Source: Gymnothorax reevesii (taxonomy: Eukaryota > Chordata > Actinopteri > Anguilliformes > Muraenidae). From it: a stretch of DNA of 64,000 nucleotides. The notes beneath the pieces are model-generated. The model did no database searches, had not been told where the DNA came from, and saw nothing but the letters and a program-made list of their open reading frames with translations. The position numbers were made by a program, and so were the translations under genes. The DNA is taken from positions 77,339,367 to 77,403,366 of the forward strand of contig CM056580.1 of NCBI GenBank assembly GCA_029721435.1, read 5' to 3'. Each line of letters starts with the position of its first letter. The first letter of the stretch is position 1. Below, one piece after another: positions 11,776 to 21,117 of this stretch.

Positions 11776-13664
11776 TGTTTTACCCATGTGCTGCTGTCCA
11801 TCAGGAATGGGACTGAAATCATCCCAGGACTGTAATATCCGATAACCTATTTTAATTGTTAAAGCTGATTTACAGCAGATCGTAGTACAGCAGCAGCATT
11901 GGCCAAGATGAGCTAGTTGTAATCAAAACTAAATTTTAATGATTAGATCAGACTATAGCCTATTTCACTCTTCTCGCCTTCTACCTAAAATTAGTATCTC
12001 TATCTGCAGAATAAAAGCAGCACGATCTAACCAACTGATATAATCGCCGACTGAAAAGAGTTAGGCTACTAGAATCCAGGGGCATCTCTAGGACGAAAGA
12101 TTGGTGGGGCCCACAGCTCCCCTTTAAAACAATTACTAACCCTGACTTGCACCCAATCATTTGGATAATTGACAAACAATCCTACTATGATTTTCCTGGC
12201 TTCTTTATTGCTTTATTTTTATTAGTTTTTGCGTTAACTTTTTCAAAAAATCGCAATGAAAGTCACAATGGCGATTTATTTTTTTGTCCTCGAGAAATTT
12301 GCGTGGATTGGTTGAATTTGCTTTAATAGTTACAATCGTGACATGCAACTTCCTTGAGGGACTGAGCAATACATTCACTCTGAGAACACGCCAGTACGGC
12401 ACGGTACATTTCAGTACGGCGACAATCATTAATCTGGACGCGTAATTTCGTACATTTAAATCATCACTATTCAGAATTGCACACAAACGTTTCAAATGGT
12501 CTTTTATTTTATTTAAACAAAACGATCATGAACCGCCAGTTAAATCACTTGATGTGTGGAAAAGGTAGCGCGGACGTTCGAGAGCAGTTTGTCTTTCATA
12601 AAGCGTTAAACAATTTTTGAGTGCCCTCAATAATTTTTCTGATCTGAATTTATCCTATTATTTAGCGTCAATCGATCTAATGGAGAGAGAAACATTAACT
12701 TCGATTGCCAAAGGATTATTGTGAAAATTGGAAAACGAGTCAATAACGAAAAATAACTGAGTACAAGCCAGGAACAATCATTCACGCAAAGGCGAGGTCC
12801 GGGTCCAGTTATCACTTCCAGAGACACCACTGCTAGAATCCATCAAAGTAACGTAGCCTACTTTCGGGAATAAATTTTGGTAAAATCCAATGAGTATAAA
12901 ACAATAACTGAAATTGTGTTAGCTTATCATAATGTTCTGAATAGATTTATTTCTGTAGGCTATTTAGCCTCTAAAAAAAGTTGTCAATTATTATTAGTAA
13001 TGGTAATGAATTCTAATCATATGTTTTCCAGCTTAGATTACCTTAGAAGGCACTTCTTTTTATCCAAAAGAAAAATGATTTATGACAGGAGGCCATGACT
13101 ACGCCTATCAGAAATGAAATACAAATATAATGCAAAAATGTATTCAAGTATAATAATTGAGCAGTTGAAATTTACTCTTGCCCTAACAGTGACAATATGA
13201 TGGGCTACATTCAGTAGCCAACATAAATATAATTTAAATATAATAAGGTCTATGCACTGTCACTCAAGGACGATTTTTTTTTCCCTCCAGCGAGAGCGAC
13301 ATTTCAGAATTCTACTGCGAATGAAGATAATTTCGGTGAAGAGTGTGGTGTCCTTCATTTATGTTTTCAAATCAGACAGCTGTTCCAATTGGACTGCTGA
13401 CAGCGCATTTAAAAGCGCCGAGCTGCATATTGTCAGGCCAAATTGATTGTTACTGGCTTCAAATATTTTGATCAATTAGACCTACAGTCCTAACGATTTA
13501 ATTATCCAAATAGCGGCCAAATAAATGATTTGCCCAACAGTAATGCTGAGAGTAAGCAGCCATTTACAATGTAACTGCAATACTCCTAGCATGGACTGTA
13601 CAGTGGTTCCCAGACCATACCTCTACAAGGCCACTGTAAGAAATATTTTTCTGTCTCGAGACAC

Positions 13665-13935
13665 CCCGGACCAGTGGTCCGGACCAGTCCCCTAGTGGAG
13701 CAGGACAATTACTGCAGTGGTCCGTGCTCCAAAGACCAGTGGTCTGGACCAGTCCCCTAGTGGAGCAGGACAGTTACTGCAGTGGTCCGTGCTCCAAAAA
13801 CCAGTGGCCCGGACCAGTCCCATAGTGGAGCAGGACAGTTACTGCAGTGGTCCATGCTCCAAGGACCAGTGGTCCGGACCAGTCCCCTAGTGGAGCAGGA
13901 CAGTAATTACAGTGGTCCGTGTTACAGGACAGTAC
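13665..13935 (-). repeat. 65-bp tandem array, right arm
   Basis: Four units in inverted orientation to 8486-8700. CCTAGTGGAGCAGGACA (or CATAGTGG) recurs at about 64-bp spacing near 13691, 13755, 13819 and 13885. Confidence 0.9.
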
Positions 13936-14249
13936 AGTAGACAAAATGTTACAGCCCCTGCTGCACTTGTATTGCCCTGAAGCCATATTTTCCTTTCCTC
14001 CCTTCTCCATCCAACTCCAGATATAAAATACATGCTCATATTAATTTTTATTAATTTTTTAATATTCTCTTCTGCAGCATTCCAAAAAATACAGAAAAAA
14101 GACTTGAACAGGCGTTAATGACAGGGAAGCTATTCAGGTGCAACTGAATGTGACGACTCAATGGGACCCAGTTAACCAGGTGAGAGTCTCTGGTGTGCAT
14201 TAAGAAGTTAGACGTCCTCTATAGACTTGAAACCTGGATTTTAATGGCT

Positions 14250-14900
14250 GCCAATCATGCTCTGAGTGCACCAGTGGTGGCTGGTGAACTGGCGATAGGG
14301 GAGGCTCTAAACAATCTCTTAAAATTAATGATTGGTCACGATCTGTTCTCAGTCATTCATTTAAATAAACTCTGATTACTCTCAACATTATCAGATATGG
14401 CCAGTTTTCATTTATTACGCATACCTATTATGACTCCAGACTTCTCACGCTTTTCTTTTTTCAGGGATTGGAGGCAATACATTTGTTTCATCATTGTTTA
14501 AATGAAATAAGGTCATTTGAAACCTCTTTATGCAATTCCATTGCTTCCAACCCCTCCAGCGCACAAGTACTTCAATTCCGCATGAGAATCTCTTACATAC
14601 GCGTTGATTGAATAATTGCTGACTACAGCAGAGGAACGTAAATATGCCACTTAAACTCACACCAAATGCGTGAGAGTTGACAGGTATGCGATATAAATTA
14701 AAATTGGCCACACCTAATAATGTTGAGAGTTTTTGGAGTTTATGTAAGCGTAATATAAGAGCCATTCCTGAAAATGGCACTTTTTGAAGAATAAGAGGAG
14801 TTGATCCCCCTGGAATTGAATGAAACTTGGCACATCGGTGACACGGGTGTCTCATGGAAAAAGCCTAATTTTTAGCTCCGTATCTCACTTTGCCTGCCGG
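14250..14900 (+). repeat. Dispersed repeat, shared with 24440-24630
   Basis: GGTGGCTGGTGAACTGGCGAT at about 14276, CTCAGTCATTCAT and later GAGTTGATCCCCCTGG ... ACACGGGTGTCTCA all have close counterparts, in order and inverted, at 24440-24630. The other copy has an internal deletion. Probably a non-autonomous transposon; no ends were defined. Confidence 0.6.
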
Positions 14901-14959
14901 TAGCACCACCTGGAAGCCACTAAAGTGGCTCCGTTTTGCTGTTGACACCACATTTTATA

Positions 14960-15848
14960 TGAATTATCATGACTTAAGCGTACACAGTGCCTAATATGTT
15001 ATACTTCTATCATGACCCTTGACACATCAAGTGCGGTTAGACATCAGTAACACATCAGCGCCAAGCTGGGTAACTACGTTAGTGAGCCAGAATTATTTGA
15101 AAAATAACAATAAAAATTGAAGATGGAAATAGAAATAAAATAATATCCCAGACAAACACCAATCTAGAATGTTGTATTAAGTGTTTACTGACAACAAGTC
15201 TGTCATTTTCAGGGAATAGTACCTTGGTATCTTGCTGGGTTAGTGCAGTGGATGGCCGGAAAGATGGTCGAAAATGATTTTGGTGTATGTTTGTAGTATA
15301 TTTTCTCAGTAACCCAGATATGTACTGTGGTGGTAAATGCGATTTGTTGTGCTTTTGGAACGCTATTTTCAGGAATACTAAGCATTTCTTTGGGAATTAT
15401 CTACAATTTCAAGCTTGACAGAGCAAAAGTTGGAGGAAAACTCAAAACGGACCATTTCATAGCAGATTGTGCCTTTCAATTTCTACTGTTATTTCTCAAA
15501 TAATTCTGGCTCAATAACATAGTTACCCAGTTTGGCGCTGATGTGGTGCTGATGTCTATCCAGGCTTGAAGTGTGTAAGGCAGGAATGTCCAATCTTATC
15601 CACAAAGGGCCGGTGTGGGTGCTTGATTTTGTCCTCGCCAGCAGTACTACAGCACGTGATTCCACTAATTAACTAATCAGGGGTTTCAATCAGGACTTTG
15701 GTGGGCAGAATCAGGTGTGATTGGTGGCCTTTAACAAAAACCAGCACCCAAAACTGCCCTTTCTGGATAAAATTGGACACCCCTGGTCTAAGGTCATGAT
15801 AAAAGTATAACATAGTTAGTACTGTGTATCTTGAAAGGGGACCTATTA
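14960..15848. mobile_element. Fold-back repeat carrying a nested MITE
   Basis: The left arm (about 14965-15125) is complementary to the right arm (about 15470-15848) once the 205-bp insert at 15581-15785 is removed. Paired blocks include GACATCAGTAACACATCAGC, GTGAGCCAGAATTATTTGA and TATACTTCTATCATGA, the last lying on the far side of the insert. There is no coding content. Family unknown. Confidence 0.75.
15581..15785. mobile_element. hAT-type MITE, 205 bp
   Basis: The ends are CAGGAATGTCCAATCTTATC and its inverted near-match finishing in GGACACCCCTG. Flanking 8-mers GTGTAAGG (15573-15580) and GTCTAAGG (15786-15793) match at 7 of 8 positions, the hAT duplication length. CAGRG-type termini also suit hAT. 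The whole MITE is roughly palindromic. Confidence 0.85.
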
Positions 15849-15878
15849 TGCTGATCCTTCCTTTAATACATATTAGTA

Positions 15879-17480
15879 ATACAAAACCCAAAACCAGTGA
15901 AGTTGGCACGTTGTGTAAATCGTAAATAAAAACAGAATACAATGATTTGCAAATCCTTTTCAACCTATATTCAATTGAATACACTGCAAAGACAAGTTAC
16001 TTAATGTTCGAACAGGTAAACTTTGTAATTTTTTGCAAATATTAGCTCACTTGGAATTTGATGCCTGCAACATGTTTCAAAAAAGCTGGCACAAGTGGCA
16101 AAAAAGACTGAGAGAGTTGAGGAATTCTCATCAAACACTTATTTCCACAGGTGAAACGGCTAATTGGGAACAGGTGGGTGCCATGATTGGGTATAAAAGC
16201 AGCTTCCCTGAAATGCTCAGTCATTCACAAACAAGGATGGGGCGAGGGTCACCACTTAGTGAACAAATGCGTGAGCTGATTGTCGAACAGTTTAAAAACA
16301 ACATTCCTCAACGAGCTATTGCAAGAAATTTGGGGATTTCATCATCTACGGTCAGTAATATCGTCAAAAGGTTCAGAGAATCTAGAGAAATCACTGCACG
16401 TAAGCGACAAGGCTGAAAACCAACATTGAATGCCCGTGACCTTCGATCCCTCAGGCGGTACTGCCTCAAAAACCGACATCAGTGTGTAAAGGACATCACC
16501 ACATGGGCTCAGGAACACTTCAGAAAACCATGTCAGTAACTACAGTTCGTCGCTACATCTGCAAGTGCAAGTTAAAACTCTACAATGCAAAGTGAAAGCC
16601 ATTTATCAACAGCACCCAGAAACGCTGCCGGCTTCTCTGGGCACAAGCTCATCTAAGATGGACTGATGCAAAGTGGAAAAGTGTTCTGTGGTCTGACGAG
16701 TCCACATTTCAAATTGTTTTTGGAAACTGTGGACGTCGTGTCCTCCGGACCAAAGAGGAAAAGAACCATTCGGACTGTTATAGGCGCATAGTTCAAAAGC
16801 CAGCATCTGTGATGGTATGGGGGTGTATTAGTGCCCAGGGCATGGGCAACTTACACATATGTGAAGGCACCATTAATGCTAAAAGGTACATACAGGTTTT
16901 GGAGCAACATATGTTGCCATCCAAGCAACATCTTTTTCATGGACGCCCCTGCTTATTTCAGCAAGACAATTCCAAGCCACATTCTGCACGTGTTACAACA
17001 GCATGGCTCCTTCGTTAAAGAGTGCGGGTACTAGACTGGCCTGCCTAGTCCAGACCTGTCTCCCATTGAAAATGTGTGGTGCATTATGAAGCGTAAAATA
17101 CGACAACTGAGACCCCGGACTGTTGAACAACTTAAGCTGTACATCAAGCATGAATGGGAAAGAGTTCCACCTGAATAGCTTCAGAAATTGGTCTCCTCAG
17201 TTCCTAAACATTTACTGAGTGTCGTTAAAAGGAAAGGCGATGTAACACAGTGGTAAAAAGGCTCCTGTGCCAACTTTTTTGCAATGTGTTGCTGCCTTTA
17301 AATTCTAAGTTAATGATTATTTGCAAAAAAAAAAAAAGTTTCTCGGTTTGAACATTTAACATCTTGTCTTTGCAGTGTATTCAATTGAATATTAGTTGAA
17401 AAGGATTTGCAAATCATTGTATTCTGTTTTTATCTACGATTTGCATAACGTGCCAACTTCACTGGTTTTGGGTTTTGTAT
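15879..17480 (+). mobile_element. Tc1-like transposon, full length
   Basis: ATACAAAACCCAAAACCAGT at the left end is mirrored at 17480, with TA on both sides (15877-15878 and 17481-17482). The 1602-bp length is typical of Tc1. Inner blocks such as CAAATCCTTTTCAACCTATA and CAATTGAATACACTGCAAAG recur inverted near 17340-17420. It encodes a decayed transposase on the plus strand. The element at 4713-8357 is a relative, and fragments at 55297-55480 belong to the same broad group. Confidence 0.93.
16237..17256 (+). pseudogene. Tc1-like transposase, decayed
   Basis: I chose the ATG at 16237 because MGRGSPLSEQMRELIVEQF begins a complete helix-turn-helix region (AIARNLGISSSTVSNIVKRF). The catalytic domain follows, with WSDEST (first Asp, near 16694), MVWGCISAQGMGNLH, and QQDNSKPHSA (second Asp, near 16965), then an SPIENVW-type block near 17060 in another frame. 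Family members are about 340 codons and this interval fits that length. Lesions include in-frame TGA after RKRQG (16414), another stop near 16600, and frameshifts near 16760 and 17010. It is not functional. The role in intact relatives is DDE cut-and-paste transposition at TA. Confidence 0.92.
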
Positions 17481-17779
17481 TATAATGTTGGTTGTCCATG
17501 CTCAACTTCTGAAAAGTTTCTAAACATAAGATACAGGGATTTTGCCGTAATCCGAGAACGTGATTTCTTGAGCGCGATTTCCTCTCTGAACAGCTCTTCC
17601 CGAGATCTTCACGAGATCTGGGCAAAACCTGACGTAAGGTTGTGCCTTCCAATTAGTACAGACCTAGCCAGAGCCAACCACTGTGCTGGACCTGCCCACA
17701 CCGGAAAATATTCTAGTAGGCACTAACAACGGCATATCATACTATGCCTTAGTAGCATCTACGCTTTTGGAAATACAGA

Positions 17780-18078
17780 AGAAGAACTGCAGATCATTTG
17801 AGGTGCAATTTTGTCTGTATCTCTCCCAAAGCCACTTGTCCGTTTACTTTTGGACGTGAAGAAAAACAAATATTTCTCTTCCAAAAGACGATGCCACCAG
17901 AAATCAGTGGGTAGCTTTTTTGTTTGCTGTCAGCAAACAGCCATTAGCTGCTTGGGCTCAGCATTTCCGCAAAGACAAATTTATCAATAAAGAATAATTC
18001 GACTCAGGATAAGCGTTTCAGCTGCTTCTCAAACCTGAAGCCGTTGCATCGATCAAGCGCTCAGAGCCACAAGCTGTA
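17780..18078 (+). pseudogene. Decayed THAP-domain exon
   Basis: In one frame from 17875 the sequence reads SLPKDDATRNQWVAFLFAVS, then LAAWAQHFRKDKFINKE, a stop, and AFQLLLKPEAVASIK. This follows the THAP zinc-finger pattern: an FSLPKD-like start, the invariant-type Trp, an HF pair, then the LKPxAVPTI tail. The Cys expected just before the HF pair is replaced (AWAQHF), and stop codons occur upstream and at two internal points. A GTAAGT follows the exon at about 18076, a plausible splice donor. THAP domains bind DNA in P-element-type and hAT-type transposases and in host proteins; which applies here is unknown. Confidence 0.5.
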
Positions 18079-18469
18079 AGTAACGATATTACAGCAAATA
18101 ATGTCAGTGAAGCTAATGTGTTACCGGTGGCTAGCAGGACCACTAGCAATAGTTAGCACTAACAACTGGCCTCATACGCAGGCTTTGTAAAATATCTGAA
18201 AATACAGCCTGTATTGGTCACGACAGTCCATGACTCACAGACACAGAAGCTGTAAGTTGCTTTTACTGCATAAGCCAACCTGATGTGACAGCCAGTTGAT
18301 TGTGGCTGTAACACAGCGGCTAACGTAGCCAAGTTACTGTTGCTGATGTTTGTGTCCTAAATATGCATGAGTGATATCAGGGGAAATTATACAGAAGGTG
18401 TGTGAATATAAACTTTATTTGAAGCTTACTTTTAATACTTGTTTGTAATTTGGATGCTTGGTACAACAT

Positions 18470-18562
18470 TTCACAGTAACATAACTTGCTGTCTGTAAAA
18501 CCTGTATTGCAAGGGTTTGTCTCTGTGGTTATGACTTCTCGGTTACCAGCTACTGCATGTTA
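18470..18562 (+). repeat. Paralogous segment A, left part of copy 1
   Basis: AACTTGCTGTCTGTAAAACC and CCAGCTACTGCATGT recur in copy 2 at about 20702 and 21046. The copy continues after the Harbinger-type insertion at 19795 with TCCTGGTTAACTTATATGCA, also found at 21087. Copy 2 has no such insertion and therefore serves as an empty site. Confidence 0.75.
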
Positions 18563-19006
18563 AGGCCCAGTCACACAGCGAAAACGCATGAATTACGCAT
18601 GAATTACGCACAGATTTTCGTTTCTGCGCAGAGCGTACGTCGTATGCGTAATTGGTAGGTGGAACGAACGTGGACTGTCAGTGATTGTAAGTGGATGTGC
18701 GTCGAAGGCGGTTTGTGCGTGATTTTGAGTTTTGAACGGTTCAAAATTTTCCGACACACAACTGTGCGTTGGTGTGCGTAATTCATGAGTCGGCATGCGT
18801 AGTTTATGCGTCGAGTATGCATAACTATGCGCGGGACACTCGTCGGCCGTCAGTGCTTATGCGTCAGAACTGGTTTGAATCCGCGCACGTCCACGTCCGT
18901 CCACTGATGCCCCACGTTCATATCACGCATGAAGCGCGCACGTATCACGTTCATTCCACTGACATCCACTGACAATCAATTATAAAACTGACGAATAAGT
19001 GACATA

Positions 19007-19327
19007 TCACTGACGGAAAACGCATAACGACGCACATCCACTGACGAGTGACGCATTTCCGACGCACGACTGACTGACAGAAAACTGATGATTCACTGAT
19101 GTTCCACTGACGAACCACTGACAACTCACGTATGTATTTTGGCATATAAAAGCAGCCATTTCGGGCACTTTTGCCATTCCAAACCTTGCTGCAAAGGGGT
19201 CCATATCACTATGAACCCTCAAAGAAGAGATGTTATGGTGTTCCTGCTGCAGAACTTCTTCTTCTTCAGCAGCTTTCTTCTTCTGCACCCTTGTCTTTGA
19301 GGGCAAGCGAGCTTTCCTGGGTGGCAT
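19007..19327 (-). CDS. Hypothetical frame in element core
   Basis: An ATG at 19327 opens a 106-codon frame beginning MPPRKARLPSKTRVQKKKAA, a basic stretch, followed by a short Glu/Gln-rich run and FAARFGMAKVPEMAAFICQ. Past about codon 65 the frame enters the repetitive arm of the element, so the end is probably not meaningful. A TATAAAAA lies 57 nt upstream of the ATG. I do not recognise the protein. It could be the first exon of the element's own lost gene, captured host sequence, or chance. Confidence that it is translated is low. Confidence 0.25.
   Translation of the reverse strand: MPPRKARLPSKTRVQKKKAAEEEEVLQQEHHNISSLRVHSDMDPFAARFGMAKVPEMAAFICQNTYVSCQWFVSGTSVNHQFSVSQSCVGNASLVSGCASLCVFRQ
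19145..19152 (+). promoter_or_regulatory. TATA-like box, plus strand
   Basis: TATAAAAG at the left edge of the element core. It faces the minus-strand TATA box at 19384-19391 about 240 bp away. Confidence 0.35.
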
Positions 19328-19383
19328 CTCTTGAAGTGTTCTTGACTGGCGAAAGGTATTGAGGAACTCCCGTCGTTCACCGC

Positions 19384-19391
19384 TTTTTATA
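19384..19391 (-). promoter_or_regulatory. TATA-like box upstream of core frame
   Basis: TATAAAAA on the minus strand, 57 nt before the ATG at 19327. The spacing would give a leader of roughly 30 nt. Confidence 0.4.
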
Positions 19392-20159
19392 TGCGCTGAA
19401 CCGAAGCGATAGTGACGCCGAAGGTGCATTTTTCGTGCGTGATTCGTCAGTGATTCATCCGTGGGGCATGCGTCGACATGCGTGGAACGAAAGTGCTTGT
19501 ACGTGGAATGTACGTGAAGCGTTCGTGTTTGGACGTGCTCCGCCGGTGATTCATGCGTCGGGCGTGCGTCGAATGTTCGTGGAATACTGCACCGTGTTTG
19601 CTATTATGCGTCGACGTGCGCGATATGTCAGTGATTGTAAGTGATACATGCGCGATTCATGCGTGATTCGTCCGAGATTTCTACCCCCGACACCCCGAAA
19701 AATTGGTCAATTTCTCAACGCACAAGCACGCACAAACCCAATCTGTGCGTGATTTGTGAGTGATTTGTGCGTGATCGGCTGTGTGACTGGGCCTTTAGTT
19801 AGCGTGCCGAGCTTATCAAGAATGAATCCTGGTTAACTTATATGCAGTAATTCTGATCGGTATGCTTTTGTTACTTCAGTAAGTATCAATGTGGCAGTTT
19901 CACCATAATGTTGCCCGATTGAAGCCAATACAGTTAGTGATCCCTTCACTTATCCATGACCAGGATCAGCTGAATACTTCACAAATGTCTGGGCAAGCTC
20001 TCTGGTGCTATCATGAAAGCAATGCGAAATGCGGAAGCTCTATTGGTTTACAAATGATTTCTCTGCACTACCTTGACATAACTTCATCCCCCTTTAGAAA
20101 TTGTTGTGGCTAATGTAATGCGAATAGAAGCCACTAGATGGCAGTATTGACCTTTCTTA

Positions 20160-20583
20160 TGTTAAGCCCAGACTGGAGCTAGGTTTGGGCATGTCTTGGG
20201 CATGTCTGGGACAAGTCCCAGAGAATTAAAAAAAAGAGGTCTAAATGTGGGAGGGGTCTGCAAAAGAGTATATAAGGAGGAAAATTGAGGGAGTGGAGTA
20301 GTAGGAGAAATTGCAAGCAGAAGGATACATTTGACCAGACCTGTCACTCTTTTCAAGACCTGTGTAGCTTTTTGTGGATTTTTGCCTGTGTTGGAGCATT
20401 TTCCTCACCGGGAACATCACCAAGCAACCCAACAAAAGGGACTGTAAATATTTTTTTTTGTTGTATATATCAATCTTGGTCAGTAGAGTAGATAGTAGAT
20501 TAGTTAAAAGTGTTTGTTTAATTAAACGTGTTTAAGTTTAAAAATTTTGTCTGTCATCCTTTGCTGTTGTAAATTTCATAACA
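20160..20583 (+). mobile_element. Candidate orphan LTR
   Basis: The segment starts TGTTAAGCCC and ends TTTCATAACA, giving TG...CA with inverted TGTTA/TAACA termini, in 424 bp. It has a TATATAAGG promoter-like box at 20269. It is followed by AATTGGGGCCATAAC, which resembles a tRNA-type primer-binding site placed where one is expected. The flanks show no target duplication (TCTTA against AATTG), so it looks like a 5' LTR whose internal region and 3' LTR are lost. No protein-coding remnant adjoins it. Confidence 0.5.
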
Positions 20584-20694
20584 AATTGGGGCCATAACAC
20601 TAATAAAAAGCCGAAATAGGCGGAGATTAAATAGGTGATTCTTTCCTGTGGAAGTGATCAATTCGCTAGCTCCACATAAGCAACTTGTCCGCGC

Positions 20695-21117
20695 TAACGG
20701 AACTTACGGTCTGCAAAACCTGAATCATGTTCACAACATAACCAAGCTCTCTCTAGCTGTCGAGTACTATCCATAAAGCTGCTTTCACATCAGAAACGAA
20801 ACAAATTTTTCGCAGGACAGATTAGCCTACATTCAAACTCAATGCAAAGACGCAAATACGCTTTATGGGCACGTCGCTTTCACACCGGACGAGAAACAAA
20901 CTTTTCGCGCGACAGATTAGCTACATTCAAAGTAAATGCAAAGACGAGAAAACAGGCGTTATGGGTGGGTTAAGCAGCTTTCACACTGGATGCTAAACAA
21001 ATATTTTGCGCAACAGATAACAGTCAAAGTCATGACCGCTTATCAGCTACTGCATGTCAGTTTGCATGCTCTGGTAATTAAAATTGCTCCTGGTTAACTT
21101 ATATGCAGCAATTCTGG
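20695..21117 (+). repeat. Paralogous segment A, copy 2, with tandem repeats
   Basis: Matches 18470-18562 plus 19798-19860 at both ends. Its middle contains three degenerate copies of a roughly 100-bp unit (about 20774-21034) with CTTTCACAC, AAACAAA, TTTTCGC, GACAGATTAGC and CAATGCAAAGACG-like words. The Harbinger element at 21118 begins where similarity to copy 1 fades. Confidence 0.65.

Larger units (their letters stand above)
8435..13975. mobile_element. Large fold-back mosaic element, unclassified
   Basis: Two ends about 5.5 kb apart are inverted copies of each other for roughly 450-500 bp (about 8450-8930 against 13430-13960). Both contain GGCTGTAACATTTTGT or its near match, an array of 65-bp units, a CTCGAGACA block, and further shared sequence. 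No transposase-like frame was found inside. The interior has its own duplicated blocks (9000-9480 against 11330-11775) and short tandem families. No clear target duplication was identified, so the boundaries are approximate. Fold-back or long-TIR DNA transposon is the best description; the superfamily is unknown. Confidence 0.65.
18563..19794. mobile_element. Harbinger-type element, GGCCCAGTCACACAG ends
   Basis: AGGCCCAGTCACACAG at 18563 is mirrored by CTGTGTGACTGGGCCT ending at 19794. TTA flanks both sides (18560-18562 and 19795-19797). A 3-bp TWA duplication is the PIF/Harbinger preference. The arms (about 18563-19130 and 19400-19794) are dense arrays of short words such as ACGCATGAATTACGC, TCAGTGATT and TGCGTGATT. 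The core (about 19135-19400) is non-repetitive and holds an open frame with TATA-like sequences. A relative without the core lies inverted at 33540-34260. No transposase is present. Confidence 0.8.
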
